A stretch of 64,000 nucleotides of DNA from Sporodiniella umbellata (Eukaryota > Mucoromycota > Mucoromycetes > Mucorales > Rhizopodaceae): NCBI GenBank assembly GCA_025677835.1, contig JAIXMR010000051.1, positions 62,001-126,000 on the forward strand. The letters run 5' to 3'. The position numbers were made by a program, and so were the translations under genes. The notes beneath the pieces are model-generated. The model searched no databases. It saw only the letters and a list, made by a program, of their open reading frames with translations, and was not told the origin of the DNA. How positions within the stretch are numbered: position 1 is the stretch's first letter; the number at the start of each line of letters is the position of its first letter. This document shows, in pieces, positions 1 to 11,111 of this stretch.

Positions 1-1
1 T

Positions 2-1000
2 CTGGTGGCTCTTCTAAAGACCAATACAAAGCCTGAAGGAACCAAACTTTTATGTGCCACAGGCCAGATGACAAAAGCTATCTTTCGCCGCTATGAAGAT
101 ACAGATCTCTTGTTACGCGAATTATTTGAAATCCATGCCCGAATTGAAAACCAACTCAAGAAAAATCCTCAGACACCTCAGAGAGACATAGACAGCCAAT
201 ACCAAAGGCGTACAATGGCTATTCAACGTATCAATCAAATGCATGAGAAATACAATATAAAAAACGATGATCTACTCTATGTTTTGACCATGTTTATAAC
301 TGAACCCTATTTTTGGATCAATAAGTATGAATGGAGAGAGCTAGATCAAAGAGAAATTAATGTAGGTTTAAGAACACATATGTCTGAGATGTAGTTTTGT
401 TAAACCTAAACCGTATCTTTTTTTTTTACAGGCTTTCTATCGCGTATGGTGCGATGTGGGTCGAGATATGAATATTAAAAATATTCCTGACTCGTTTGAA
501 AAGCTACTAGAATTCAAAGAGGTAAATTACACTTCACAAACATTTTTTTCTCTCTATTTATGCTTTCCAAAACAAAGTCTTTTGCCAAGGACAACTGTAG
601 ATACTCAAAAACAAACTGGCAATGCGGTGAACCTTCACTAAGATTGTTTATCAGCTGGATTCCAGGTTCAAGCCTGATTTTTGGCTTGGCCTGTCAAGTG
701 CTATCCTCGTTCATGAATCCGCGTGATGCCGCTGCATTTGGTTTGCCTAAAGAAAACGCTTTTTATACAAAGCTGATTTATGGCGTTTTGCGCTGCCGTG
801 CTTTTTTAATACGCCATCTTTTCTTGCCCCGCACCTATTTTACCACTCGTACCGCGTTTTATCCTAACGCCCAAGGTCGTTATGTACCCAACTATTTCAT
901 GTATAATAACTATGTCTACCAGGACGGTTACGATGTTTCTAACTTGGGACCTGAAAAGTTCTCAAATACAAACGGAAAATCAGCTTGTCCTTTTGCCTAA
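2..1000 (+). CDS. MpaB/DUF2236-family ER-bound oxygenase, paralogue 1 (5' end outside window)
   Basis: Exons 2-361, 432-521 and 578-1000; the 5' end (N-terminal membrane anchor and first exon) lies outside the window. The family (DUF2236, mpaB/rubber oxygenase domain) includes MpaB, an ER-anchored enzyme that oxidatively cleaves a prenyl chain in mycophenolic acid synthesis, and bacterial latex-clearing protein. Seen here: RRYEDTDLLLREL, the TPQRDID segment, EPYFWINKYEWREL and the C-terminal ISWIPGS to LGPEKF part, ending SACPFA. The exon phases match those of the two paralogues at 2737-4044 and 9790-11111, and the third exon was placed by alignment with them (SFAKDNCRYSKTNW). The substrate is unknown. 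I am confident of the family and less so of the biochemical role. Confidence 0.85.
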
Positions 1001-1436
1001 TCATATACTCGGCCCATACTGTAAATATTTCTTTTTTTTACATACAAAAAATTATAAACCAAATAAAGACCTCACGTTCCACATAAGCACATTGTTGCCC
1101 CTTTTTTTTTTTTTTTTTTTTTTTTTGACATAAAGAAATACAAGTCTTCTATTTATTTCCATCTTGTACCTCTATAATTTTTTAAAAAAGAGACTAAAGG
1201 GTTTTTAATGAAACCCTACTGGCCTTGGGTAGGAAAAAGCTGCGTAACAAAAAAAAAAAAAGGAAAATACTTTTAATAAACATTAATAAACTGCGATCGA
1301 GCTTTTTTTTTGAGCCATAGCTCTAACCGCTTTTTTAAAATAAACAAATAAAAATGTGTTGAGAACTTCAGCACAATACCGTTGAAGTGACTCTAGATCG
1401 AATCAATAAAAGTTTGGAGCGTAATCGGTTGAGGAG
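1001..1436. other. AT-rich intergenic stretch, no gene seen
   Basis: This contains T-runs, including one of about 22 T near 1105-1126, and a short hairpin around 1199-1216 (GGGTTT...AAACCC). No coding sequence or recognisable RNA gene was found. Confidence 0.5.
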
Positions 1437-1987
1437 TAATCGTCGAATGAGAATTGAAGTATTAGTGCTACTTACTGGGTATAGACTTATGCTATATTTA
1501 GTGTATTTTCAGATTTGTTCTTTTCTTCAGTAATCATGCTTTGTAGCTGTTGTTCTAGAGTATCTATTATTTCTTTTTTTCAAATTCTTAAATATATATA
1601 TATATATTATAAATGTATTTACTACAGTCTATCACAGTGTTATTTCTTATGATACTGTATGTTTCTGTGTTTTTTATGAACCTATACTTGTTACTATCAT
1701 ATAATCTATAAGTGCTGTCGATAATGTCCGTAGTGTTTTCCTTCAAGGACCTTTCATATATATCAGCAAATAACTATATAGTTTGTCTATTGTCTTTGTA
1801 TATTCTTTGTCTATAGTCATTGCTTTCCAGTTTTTTGATGGTTTCTTTTCACTTTACATGTTATATCTTACTTCTTTATCTTGATCAGACTTGGTATACT
1901 CTTTTCTAGGTGTTGGTTTCTCTTTTGGTATTCCCTCAGCGTCACATTCCATATCACTACTTTCTAGTTGACAATACCCATTCATAT
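1437..1987 (+). repeat. Left arm of 551-bp inverted repeat
   Basis: This is the reverse complement of 6052-6602 with the same length (551 bp) and no indels. The only difference I found by reading is one C/T near 1825 (GCTTTCC here against GTTTTCC in the other arm). The arm corresponds to the 3' part of the ORF at 5787-6185 plus about 420 bp beyond its stop. Beyond 1987 the similarity falls away quickly. The two arms flank a 4.06-kb interior that contains MpaB-like paralogue 2. Confidence 0.95.
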
Positions 1988-2736
1988 TTATGTTTTCTAT
2001 GGTTATTTATATCAGACTATTGTTACAGAACCCATAAGGTCAGTTAACATTATCATAGTGCAGCTGGGATTTTTTTCGACATTTTTTTTTTCACTTACAA
2101 ACAATTCAGATTCTGAGTCAAAACCAGCTATATTTTAATTCTAGGCAGTTACTTTATATAACTGAGAGAGGTTTTTCGATAGTCGACAACTTTCCCAAGT
2201 ATCACTATATGGCAAATGCCCAAGTATTTATATGTCTAAGAAAACTGTATCTTTGTGTAAGTATTGGGTGATCAGGAACCTACTTCTAACTAGCACAGTT
2301 TGGTCAACAAAATGATTCCGGAGTTCGTGTTACTTGTTTTATATGTTAAAGCCATAGGCTGTTCAACCGACAGTTGACATTTGTAACTACCAATACAGTA
2401 AGATGATACACTTTCGTGTCTCTGTGAAAAGATTTCAACTAACAGAGTTTCCTAGAACTTTTATATTCGTTTTTGGTTGTCTTTTAGTCTACTCATTGTT
2501 ATAGCTCAACCTCAAACGGTAATGCAAAAAGGAAAGCATACCAGTTATTTTGCTCTAAAAGTTACATATCTTTTTTTTATCTTTAGCTACATATAAGCTA
2601 CACATGTTTAAAATATTATGTAATGCACATCCTGAAATAAGCGATACTCTACAACTTAAGCTCTATAAGATAAAAAAACTCCCAGTCTTTTACTTTATTT
2701 GTGTCTTTATTGAAAGCTGATTGGTACGAAAGTCAT
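1988..2736. other. AT-rich stretch with one copy of a dispersed ~45-bp repeat, no gene
   Basis: No coding sequence was recognised. At about 2634-2678 it carries a motif (AATAAGCGATACTCTACAAC...) that recurs in the same orientation at about 5032-5076. Confidence 0.5.
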
Positions 2737-4044
2737 TTAGCCAAACGGACATCCACGTGGTTTTTGCACGACCTTCTCTGGGCCGACTTCAGAAATACTG
2801 TAGCCATTCTTGTATAAGAAATTATTGAACATAAAATAACTTGGAACATATTTCCCCTCTGGGTTAGGGTAAAAAGGCGTCCGAGTTAAAAAAGAGGCTC
2901 TGGGCAGCATAAAGTGACGAACAAACGATGCACGTAAGCGAAATAGTAAATAAACAATGCCCGAGATATATTTGTTCTCTTGAGGAAGACCTAAAGCTAT
3001 TGCTTCTTTTGGGTGCATAAAAGAGGGGACGATGTGAAAAATAAGACCAAGAAATTTGTCTGAAAAAGGTATCAAATCGACAAACATTTGTATCATTGAC
3101 TTCAAAAGGATCTTGTTGTCATCGCAATAACGGATGTTGTTGTTTATATAGTCCTACGGCTAAATTCAGTGTCTGCATTCTACAGCTTGATTTACTTACT
3201 TCTCTACATTCAAGTAGTTTTTCGTAACTGGATGGGATTTCTTTTATATTCATTCTCTCCGCGATATCGTACCAAAATCGATATAAAGCCTAGTACATAG
3301 TTGATGTTAATACCAAACTCCAAAAAAAAATAGATATGTGTATATATACATACATTTATTTCTCTAATGTCAAGCTCTCTCCATTCATACTTGTTGACCC
3401 ACAGTATAGGCTCAGTTGTTAATACAGCTAGAGTATGCTTGTAGTTGATGTTCTTGATATTGTAAAACGAGTGAATTAAATTCATTTGCTCAATAGCTTC
3501 GTCCCATCTTTGCCATTGTCGATCTATATCTTTTTGAGGTGTTTGTGGGTTCTCTTGTAGCTGTTTTCCAATTCTTGCAGGAGTATCAAAAATCTCAGTT
3601 GTTATAACAAACGTATCTTCAAAACGACGTTTTGTTTCTTTACTAAACTGTTTAGTGGCTACCAACATTTTCGAATCTCCAGGGGTAGTAAACGTCTTGA
3701 GTAAACCAATTTCTGATGAAAAAGTCATTGCAACTAAAAAACTGTTAGTTACTTCACTTTTTTTTTTTTTTTTTCTACTTTGCACTTACAAACTCCTTGG
3801 AGGCTGTTATAGACATTACTTCTGCAGCGGCTTTTGAGTCTTTGAGGATCAGATCAGGGTCGGGGTACTTTTCGCGAATGTACTTTAGGTTTTTGTATCG
3901 TAAATGACGAACCAGGCCTAGATAACAGATCATCAACAAACCAAATAAGAAGTAGATATAGATGGCTTTGGGCAGCTGAAAGTTTGGAATGAAGGTCTGG
4001 TAATGCTTTGATACATTACTAGGAATTCCTAAAAAATGGTTCAT
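2737..4044 (-). CDS. MpaB/DUF2236-family ER-bound oxygenase, paralogue 2 (divergent)
   Basis: Exons, in transcription order, are 4044-3786, 3733-3354, 3289-3200 and 3153-2737, giving 381 aa. Exons 2 and 3 have exactly the lengths (380 and 90 nt) of paralogue 3. Intron 1 was placed by that constraint and uses a GTGCAA donor; a stronger GTAAGT lies 4 nt upstream but breaks the frame. A membrane segment lies near residues 28-50, followed by RHLRYKNLKYIREKYPDPD. The oxygenase domain is recognisable (KRRFEDT, TPQKDID, EPILWVNKYEWREL, LGLPQENK, VGPEK) but more diverged than in its neighbours. The DTDLLL stretch of the other copies reads DTFVITT here, and the NWQC segment is NKIL. It may be neofunctionalised or decaying, although no stop or frameshift was seen. 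It sits inside the 551-bp inverted repeats. Confidence 0.8.
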
Positions 4045-5786
4045 TTCTTAGGTTGACAAAAGAAAAACATGATGTACGTTCCCATTATCATTTGTAATTT
4101 ATATTCGAAGGTTTTATTTTAGCTAAAAAGTGCTTTCTTTCAATGTGCTATTGCGATAAACTTGTATTGTATCAGATTAAAGCTTTCAAACATATGCATA
4201 CATTTTAATGTATTATAGAAAAAAAATTGGTTTATTAAGAATTTTTAGCGTTTTCTGATTCTTTATAGTGAAGTATAAGGTACATTAAATAAAACCCCCA
4301 TATCAGTGGGTGGATAAAGAAGACACCTTTGTACCATCTGCTCTTTTTTTTTACGCATACATACACATAAGTACACATAACGCTTCTTGAATATAATTTA
4401 TTTTACCTTGTTAAATACCATAGAGTAGCTTTATGTACTATCAAGCTATTGTAAGCACTACAAAATATTCAAAATTTTATACATATTGTATGACTCAAGA
4501 AAGTATGTGGTAAGGTCGGCTTCCAGGTCAGGCTTGTTTATATGGTTTCATATAAATCAACGCTTCTTTTGTTAGATTTTTAGTATTATACAGTATTGCG
4601 CATGCTTGTCTGGTACATTGTCTGACTAAAAGAGGGTATATAAGATATTAGGAGCGATAACTATACTCAGAAAAAAACCAACTCAGTGGCACGCAGTCTG
4701 TAGCTTGGATGCGCTTGTATACTAACATAATTCTCGTAGTTCTCTAGTTGGTGGATTAGTTTTTAATCACAAACATATAATGACTTAAAATTCTTAAATT
4801 ATTTTCTAAGCTTACCCTTTCCTTTTCTCAGAAAAAACAATGGGCTTTCTAGATCCATTTAATACAGAAACGAAAAATAGCTTAAGAGAGCCTTTTGTAC
4901 CTTTGAAAAAACGTCTTTACTGTCTTGACTGAAAAAGAGAGACAACTGTAAATGAAACCAAATGTTTTTTTTATATATCTTCGGTAATGCATTAAAGTAG
5001 AATATTTGCATTGACGTGTATCAAACATCCCAAAATAAGCGATACTCTACAACTAAAGCTCTATAGGGTAAAAAAAGCGCTAGAAGTAATAAAGTCGTAT
5101 TTTTTTTAAAAAAAAAAAAAGAAGGGGAAATAAAAGCCAGCAAACGAGTGTACTTTTATAGTTAGCGATATTCAAACCACAACAGTATTTCACAGTCTTA
5201 CATGGAAGCACTTGTGGATAGGTAGGCTAACTCTAATTTACTGGTAGTTTTCAGCGTGAAGCGATTAGTTACGGCCTTTTTTTTCTATATCTTACTTCTG
5301 CATTGTATTTTACGTTTGCGTCGTTTGGTTTTTTGTTCATTGTTTTAACATGCAACATGAAAGACAAAGAAACATATATAAACACAGCAAGTCTAAAAAG
5401 TACATTATTTATTGGAAATTCCACTGACTAGAAAATACTAAAAAGCTCAGGCCACATTCAATATACTACAACGGTTGGTATATATACACTACAATTTTCT
5501 TTTTTGCCTTTTTATAGAATTTTGATGTCAAAAATTACAGAGTTTGGATTTTTTTTGTCGATTTGGAACTATTTTAATATTTTTCATTATCTCTTATTGG
5601 TCAGATTGCATTGTGACCAAGTATAAAATGTTTATCTTTGTTCATGAAAGGTACTTTTTTGGGTGGTATTTCCTGGATAAATGGAGTTTTAATACTGTTA
5701 TACAAATTATCCTCTTTTAGAGTTTATATAATTTTGTACTATAGCTAAAAAGTTAAAAACCGTTAGATATAAAATATGTTTATTAA
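4045..5786. other. AT-rich intergenic stretch, no gene seen
   Basis: This lies upstream of MpaB-like paralogue 2, still inside the large inverted repeat. It holds the second copy of the ~45-bp direct repeat (about 5032-5076). No ORF worth calling and no RNA gene were seen. Confidence 0.5.
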
Positions 5787-6185
5787 ATGAATTCGTGCAA
5801 AAACTGTGAAATTTATCTTTCTGGACTCATTAAATTAGAGTGTATCATGAAAGAGCACGATATTAAAGACTTGGATAGTCTAAATAATATTTCAACTGAG
5901 TATTTCCAAAGAACCCAGAAGAAAAAGACGATCTTACAAGATGTTGTTCAACGAATAGAAAACAGAGCGGAAAATAATGTAAATACATTACAAACGCCAC
6001 AACCACAACCAATTTTGTCACTAGAATCACCTGTATTCATAGACAATATAGATATGAATGGGTATTGTCAACTAGAAAGTAGTGATATGGAATGTGACGC
6101 TGAGGGAATACCAAAAGAGAAACCAACACCTAGAAAAGAGTATACCAAGTCTGATCAAGATAAAGAAGTAAGATATAACATGTAA
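5787..6185 (+). CDS. Hypothetical 132-aa ORF, possible element gene or gene remnant
   Basis: The ORF is open for 132 codons, hydrophilic and Lys/Glu/Asp-rich, with CKNC near the N-terminus. No family was recognised. Its last 44 codons lie in the right inverted-repeat arm, so the same 3' coding segment is duplicated in the left arm, detached from its N-terminus. Downstream of the stop there are further coding-like stretches in shifted frames, for example around 6230-6450 and 6466-6550. That suggests either a spliced gene whose introns I cannot place or a decaying gene. It could encode an accessory protein of a mobile element, but nothing in it shows this. Confidence 0.35.
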   Translation: MNSCKNCEIYLSGLIKLECIMKEHDIKDLDSLNNISTEYFQRTQKKKTILQDVVQRIENRAENNVNTLQTPQPQPILSLESPVFIDNIDMNGYCQLESSDMECDAEGIPKEKPTPRKEYTKSDQDKEVRYNM

Positions 6186-6602
6186 AGTGAAAAGAAACCA
6201 TCAAAAAACTGGAAAACAATGACTATAGACAAAGAATATACAAAGACAATAGACAAACTATATAGTTATTTGCTGATATATATGAAAGGTCCTTGAAGGA
6301 AAACACTACGGACATTATCGACAGCACTTATAGATTATATGATAGTAACAAGTATAGGTTCATAAAAAACACAGAAACATACAGTATCATAAGAAATAAC
6401 ACTGTGATAGACTGTAGTAAATACATTTATAATATATATATATATATTTAAGAATTTGAAAAAAAGAAATAATAGATACTCTAGAACAACAGCTACAAAG
6501 CATGATTACTGAAGAAAAGAACAAATCTGAAAATACACTAAATATAGCATAAGTCTATACCCAGTAAGTAGCACTAATACTTCAATTCTCATTCGACGAT
6601 TA
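6052..6602 (-). repeat. Right arm of 551-bp inverted repeat
   Basis: This is the reverse complement of 1437-1987 and nearly identical over its full length. Similarity ends sharply at 6602; the outer flanks share only a loose resemblance. No target-site duplication is visible next to the two outer ends. Confidence 0.95.
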
Positions 6603-6692
6603 CCACTTACCCCGTATACTCTCCAAAAAAAAACAGGGATTTGCGTCTATTAGACAACAAAATTTATTCAAAAGATTTAGCTGATTGTACAG

Positions 6693-7240
6693 TGAATGGT
6701 TAAAGCTAAAAAGCACTGAGTCTTTCTAGTAAAAACAAAAACTTGATTGGCTGTTTTTGGTTTTTTCAATAAGCGCCTTTGAAGTTTGCATTTATTTTTA
6801 AATAAAACCGAAACTATCGAAGTTTCTTTACGAAAAAACAATTGGTAATCTGACGTTTGGAGTGACAGTAAAATGTGCGGATGCAACCGAATTGTACGTT
6901 ATTTACAACTTTAGCAATTCTTTGAGATAGAATCTCTTCACTCATTAAGTTCTTGCTCACCATTTCCCTTATAGCAAGACCAGCGTTGTTCGGTTGAGCT
7001 TCTCTATTTTGAATCTTTCTTAGCATTGGCTGCAGCTTTAGGGCAGTAAGGTTGTACTTTACAAGATAAATACCCTTTAATCTTTACCTATGTCAAGCGT
7101 ATTGATTCATATTGTATAACTGTTGAAAAGAAAGTCTAAGTCCTGAAAAATAAATGCAAACTTCAAAGGCGCTGATCAAGTTTTTGTTTTTGCTGTTTCT
7201 TTTTTAGAAAGACTCAGTGCTTTTTAGCTTTAACCATTCA
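6693..7240. mobile_element. Small element with ~100-bp inverted terminal repeats (MITE-like)
   Basis: 6693-6799 and 7146-7240 are inverted copies of each other, with a few small indels around the A/T-rich middle of each arm. Shared landmarks are TGAATGGTTAAAGC, AAGCACTGAGTCTTTCTA and GCGCCTTTGAAGTTTGCAT. The ~350-bp core contains a short minus-strand open stretch (7026-6814) starting MLRKIQNREAQPNN that I do not recognise. The structure fits a non-autonomous DNA element or a foldback element. No transposase is present. Confidence 0.6.
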
Positions 7241-7364
7241 AATTTCAAAAACTCACTATTTTTTTTAATGGTTTTTATTTGTTGCTCCGCGTAGCTTGAA
7301 AATGTAATTTCAGCAAGAGACGGTCGCAATTATGCTTTAGATTATAATATGGAATAAAGGAATA

Positions 7365-7992
7365 TTAGATTGACTTTGAAAAGGGACGGGGCGCATTATC
7401 TCGGAGTGGTGGGATCGTTGAGTGGGAGAGACTAGTAGAAGGCTTGTGAAGCGAGGCTTTCCTCGGCTTCAAATTGATTAATGGCTGCCCTTGTGCGGGG
7501 GTCGCCGGTTGCGGTTGAGGATTACCCGTTTCAAAAGTGGCATGTCCAGGCTTGGAATAGTGCAATGATTATTACCATATTTGTTGAGAGCGACGTTCGC
7601 TGACAATATCCAACAGTATAAAAGTCCAAATTTTCTAAGGCTTCGAAGATATCTTCGGTTTCCACGGTGGGCCATAGGAATTCACGGACGATGTCGTCCC
7701 AGACCAGAGTTTTTGGTGGACAAGGGAAAAGGAGGCGGAAGGGAGATGACTTTTGGTTCAGGCAAAAAAGGCACATTGGGGAGGGGCATTTGAGAGGCAA
7801 GAAGAGGTTTAAAGACCATCGATGTGGGATTTTTTGGTGAATTAATCGGTAGGTAATGTTCCTTTGACTGGTAGAGAGTGGTAGACTCCAGAATAAGATC
7901 CAAAAAACCGGCAAAATCGAGTTGATCCGGGAGGGAGGTACGGTGTTTTCCTGGTAGGCTTCCCAAAAACTCTCACTATTTTTCAGCTTCAC
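7365..7992 (-). pseudogene. LINE-type retrotransposon fragment (C-terminal zinc-binding region after reverse transcriptase)
   Basis: The minus-strand reading from 7992 contains a C-x2-C segment (CPSPMCLFCLNQ) followed by a LLFPCPPKTLVW motif. This resembles the zinc-binding region found C-terminal to the reverse transcriptase in fungal non-LTR retrotransposons. Upstream residues (IPHRWSLNLFLPLK) fit the same family. Near 7530-7565 the reading continues in another frame, so the copy is frameshifted. The RT catalytic domain and the 5' part are missing, as is usual for 5'-truncated LINE insertions. Confidence 0.65.
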
Positions 7993-9789
7993 TATATATT
8001 ATTTCTGGATCTCAGAAGGTTATCCAGTCTCCGTTGCTAGGTGGTACCTACATAAAATTGTAAACTAGCTCCGCCAGCCTTCCTAAGGGGAGTTTGCTAC
8101 GTGTATATATATATATTCAGTTTTACAAAAGACCACGACGAAACTTAAGTTGTCAGGATCATAAAAAAGAAACAAAAAATCAGGACCTTATATTTATTGC
8201 TGATAACAATTCATATGTTCTATGTGATTATATTTAAGAATTTAAACACTGTGTCTGTGTATGTTCGTGAACTGTCATACCATTTTGATATATTCTTACT
8301 TATTGCCGTCTGGTATTTTTATGTTTCACTTGCCTGTCTTTGTTCTCAATGTTATTTTACTACTTAAAGATACGTTTTTGAACAAGTCATTCCGCGTTCA
8401 TATATGAATTTTTTTTGTAGTGGTTGCGCTTACTTTCAATTGAATAATTTAGGAATACTATTGATACAAGCTGAAGTATGTTAACGGCGAAATTAATAGA
8501 CATTCATATTTTTTTTTAAAAAAAAACCTTGAAAGTGGCTAGAAAACCTGATAGCTTGTAGCCAAATTTTAAAGTACAGTGTAGTATAATCTTATGTAAA
8601 TGAAAAAAAGCAAAGAATATATTTCTTGACACTTGTAGTCTGCAACATACACCTTTATTCCACTTTTATTTGATTTTCTACAAACTGTCTTTTCTGCTTA
8701 ATTTTGTATCCGAATCTGAAACTGTTTTTTTTTTGAGCTCGTTTTAGTAAACACAAAGCCCTTTTATGAACAGAGAAAGTAGTATTTTCAAGTTCTGAGA
8801 AAAAATTCAGATTTTTCATGGGGCCTTATACTCGGAAAAGTAAAATGGACGGTGTTTGATTGTTGATTAGAGAAAATAAGGCATTAATAGATTATAAAAT
8901 TTACTGAAATAGTTTAGAAAGGCTTCTGGCAAACCAAAAAAAAGGCCAACGCTATTACTAACGTTAGTCCTACCATCAAAAACTCTTTAAATAAACAGAA
9001 ATTTTTTTGTTTTCTATTTGTGTCTCTTTTTTGTGTATAATCACTGTCTGTTTTAGAGTTGATATATACGAAAAATAAACAGTTTTGGATTTTTTTAAAG
9101 AAAACTCAGTGAATGAAAGTTTCACTAAAAACACTCTTTTTATTCTTCTCTACCATCATATTTTACCTTTCCTCGTGTGCTTGTCTTACATCATATAATT
9201 ACAACTTGTTTTTTTTTTTTTTTCAGTGATGGTTTGTGCACAGGTTACAGTTACACGTCGTTGAAGCTGGCTACGATGGAATTTTACTTAGTTGGAAGGC
9301 TTATATGGGAATGTATAACCGGACCCTCATCTTTTCCTCATAGAAAAAAAATACGGTATTCTTTCAATCAAACAGCCTGTATGTAAATAGTTAAGAAATA
9401 CACCTACATCTATGCAAAAAAAGGGGAAAGGGCGGAGAGAAGCGGCAGAAGTTGCAGATCCTTCGCGGATGCATCTCACAAAAAAAAGGAAAAAAGCACT
9501 AATAAACACAACTGTACGGCAGTATAGAGTTTTTTCTTTTTGGCTTTTTCTTTTTTAAACAACACAAATACATATATAAACGCGCTTTGTGATGCGTTTT
9601 AGTAGAATTCGGAACGGAAAATACAAGTTTTATTTCAAGACCCTTCTACACAGTTATGTAGTTTCTTTTTAGTTGGAGTAACATAGGCCAATTTTTTTCG
9701 ACTGAAAAGGAAAAAGAGATATATATAAGTACCTTCAAATGTCTGCTACCTTTTTTTTTCTTTTTTCTATTTAATACTATACAATTAAG
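7993..9789. other. AT-rich intergenic stretch, no gene seen
   Basis: This lies between the LINE fragment and MpaB-like paralogue 3. Only short low-complexity ORFs are present. A GC-richer patch near 9420-9480 is not explained by any feature I recognise. Confidence 0.5.
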
Positions 9790-11111
9790 ATGAATAGCGT
9801 ATTGAACAAATTGAACAACCAGTCTCTGTCGTATAACGCATTTACTCCACTTTGGGAAACAACTTCAAATACAATTTTTTATTTAACACTTGGGATCGTG
9901 CTTCTTTTCTTGTATCTAACCTTGGTTCGTCGCCTACGGTATAAAAACTTGGAATATATTCGAAACAAATACCCAGATCCAGATGAAGTTTTAAAAAATC
10001 CCCAGGCTGCTATTGAGGTGTTGAGTATCACCGGTCTAAAAGAGTTCCCCTGTAACTACTCTAAAAAAAAAGAAAAGAAAAGAAAAGAAACGCAGAAGCT
10101 AAAATATACATACAGTTTCATTCGAGTTATCATTAAAGCTGGCTTTAATCAAGACCTTCACTGTTCCAGAAAGCAATAAACTTTTAGTTGCTACAGGAGA
10201 GTTTAAAAAGGCTACGGCGCGCCGCTATGAGGATACAGATCTTTTGCTTCACGAGCTAGCAGATATTCATGGAAGGATCGGAAACCAAATACAAAAGGAT
10301 CCCAGCACACCTCAAAAAGACATTGATTACCAATGGGAAAGAAGAGATCAGGCTATTCACAGAATGAATGAAATTCATGGAAAGTACAAAATCAAGAACG
10401 AGGAATTCATCAGTACCCTTACCATGTTTATAACTGAACCCGCCCCATGGATTAATAAATATGAATGGAGAAAACTTGATGTTAGAGAGATGAACGTAAG
10501 CGTGTTTTTTTTATTAGTATTGATTTAACGTATATCATTTGACTCGTTTTATTCAGGCTCTTTACCGAGTTTGGTACGATATTGGTGTAAAAATGAAACT
10601 CAAAAATATCCCAGACAGCTATCAAGGCATACTAGAATTTAGAAAGGTACACGACCTAAAAAGAATAAACAAAAAAACTAACATTTTATAGGACCATGCT
10701 AAGAAATACAACAGGTTTAACAAAATAAATTGGCAGTGTGTAGAACCCACGATAAGACTATACATTAGTTGGATTCCATTTTCAAACTTGATTTTTGATC
10801 TCTCCTGTCGTATATTATCTACATTTATGGATCCAGAAGAAGCCGTGGCCCTAGGTTTACCCAAAGAAAGCAAAGTATATTCAAGCATAATCTACTATCT
10901 CTTCCGTCTGCGTGCTTTTTTTATTCGTCACTTTGTCTTACCTCGAGACTCCTTTGCAACACGTACGCCTTTTTATCCCAACCCTGAAGGGCGCTATGTT
11001 CCCGAATATTTCCTTTACAAAAACATGGTATATAGTGATGGCTACGATCTCTCCAACATTGGACCAGAGAAATTCGTAAAGAGAAAACCAACCGGCTGCC
11101 CTTTTGCGTGA
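9790..11111 (+). CDS. MpaB/DUF2236-family ER-bound oxygenase, paralogue 3 (complete)
   Basis: Exons 9790-10051, 10116-10495, 10557-10646 and 10692-11111 give 383 aa, with introns of 64, 61 and 45 nt. The N-terminus has one hydrophobic anchor (about residues 28-46) followed by RRLRYKNLEYIRNKYPDPDE. The catalytic-family region shows RRYEDTDLLLHEL, TPQKDIDYQWERR, TMFITEPAPWINKYEW and YRVWYDIG, then the NWQCVEP, WIPFS and NIGPEKF segments, ending GCPFA. Length and anchor fit an ER-membrane oxygenase of the mpaB/mpaB' group. This is the best-preserved of the three copies in the window. The substrate cannot be told from sequence. Confidence 0.9.

Noticed and set aside
1437..6602. Classical DNA transposon with 551-bp terminal inverted repeats
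   Set aside because: It was not called as such because no transposase domain lies between the arms and no target-site duplication flanks them; it is reported as an inverted repeat instead.
9410..9490. GC-richer patch considered as a possible structured RNA
   Set aside because: I could not draw a convincing tRNA, snRNA or riboswitch fold from it.
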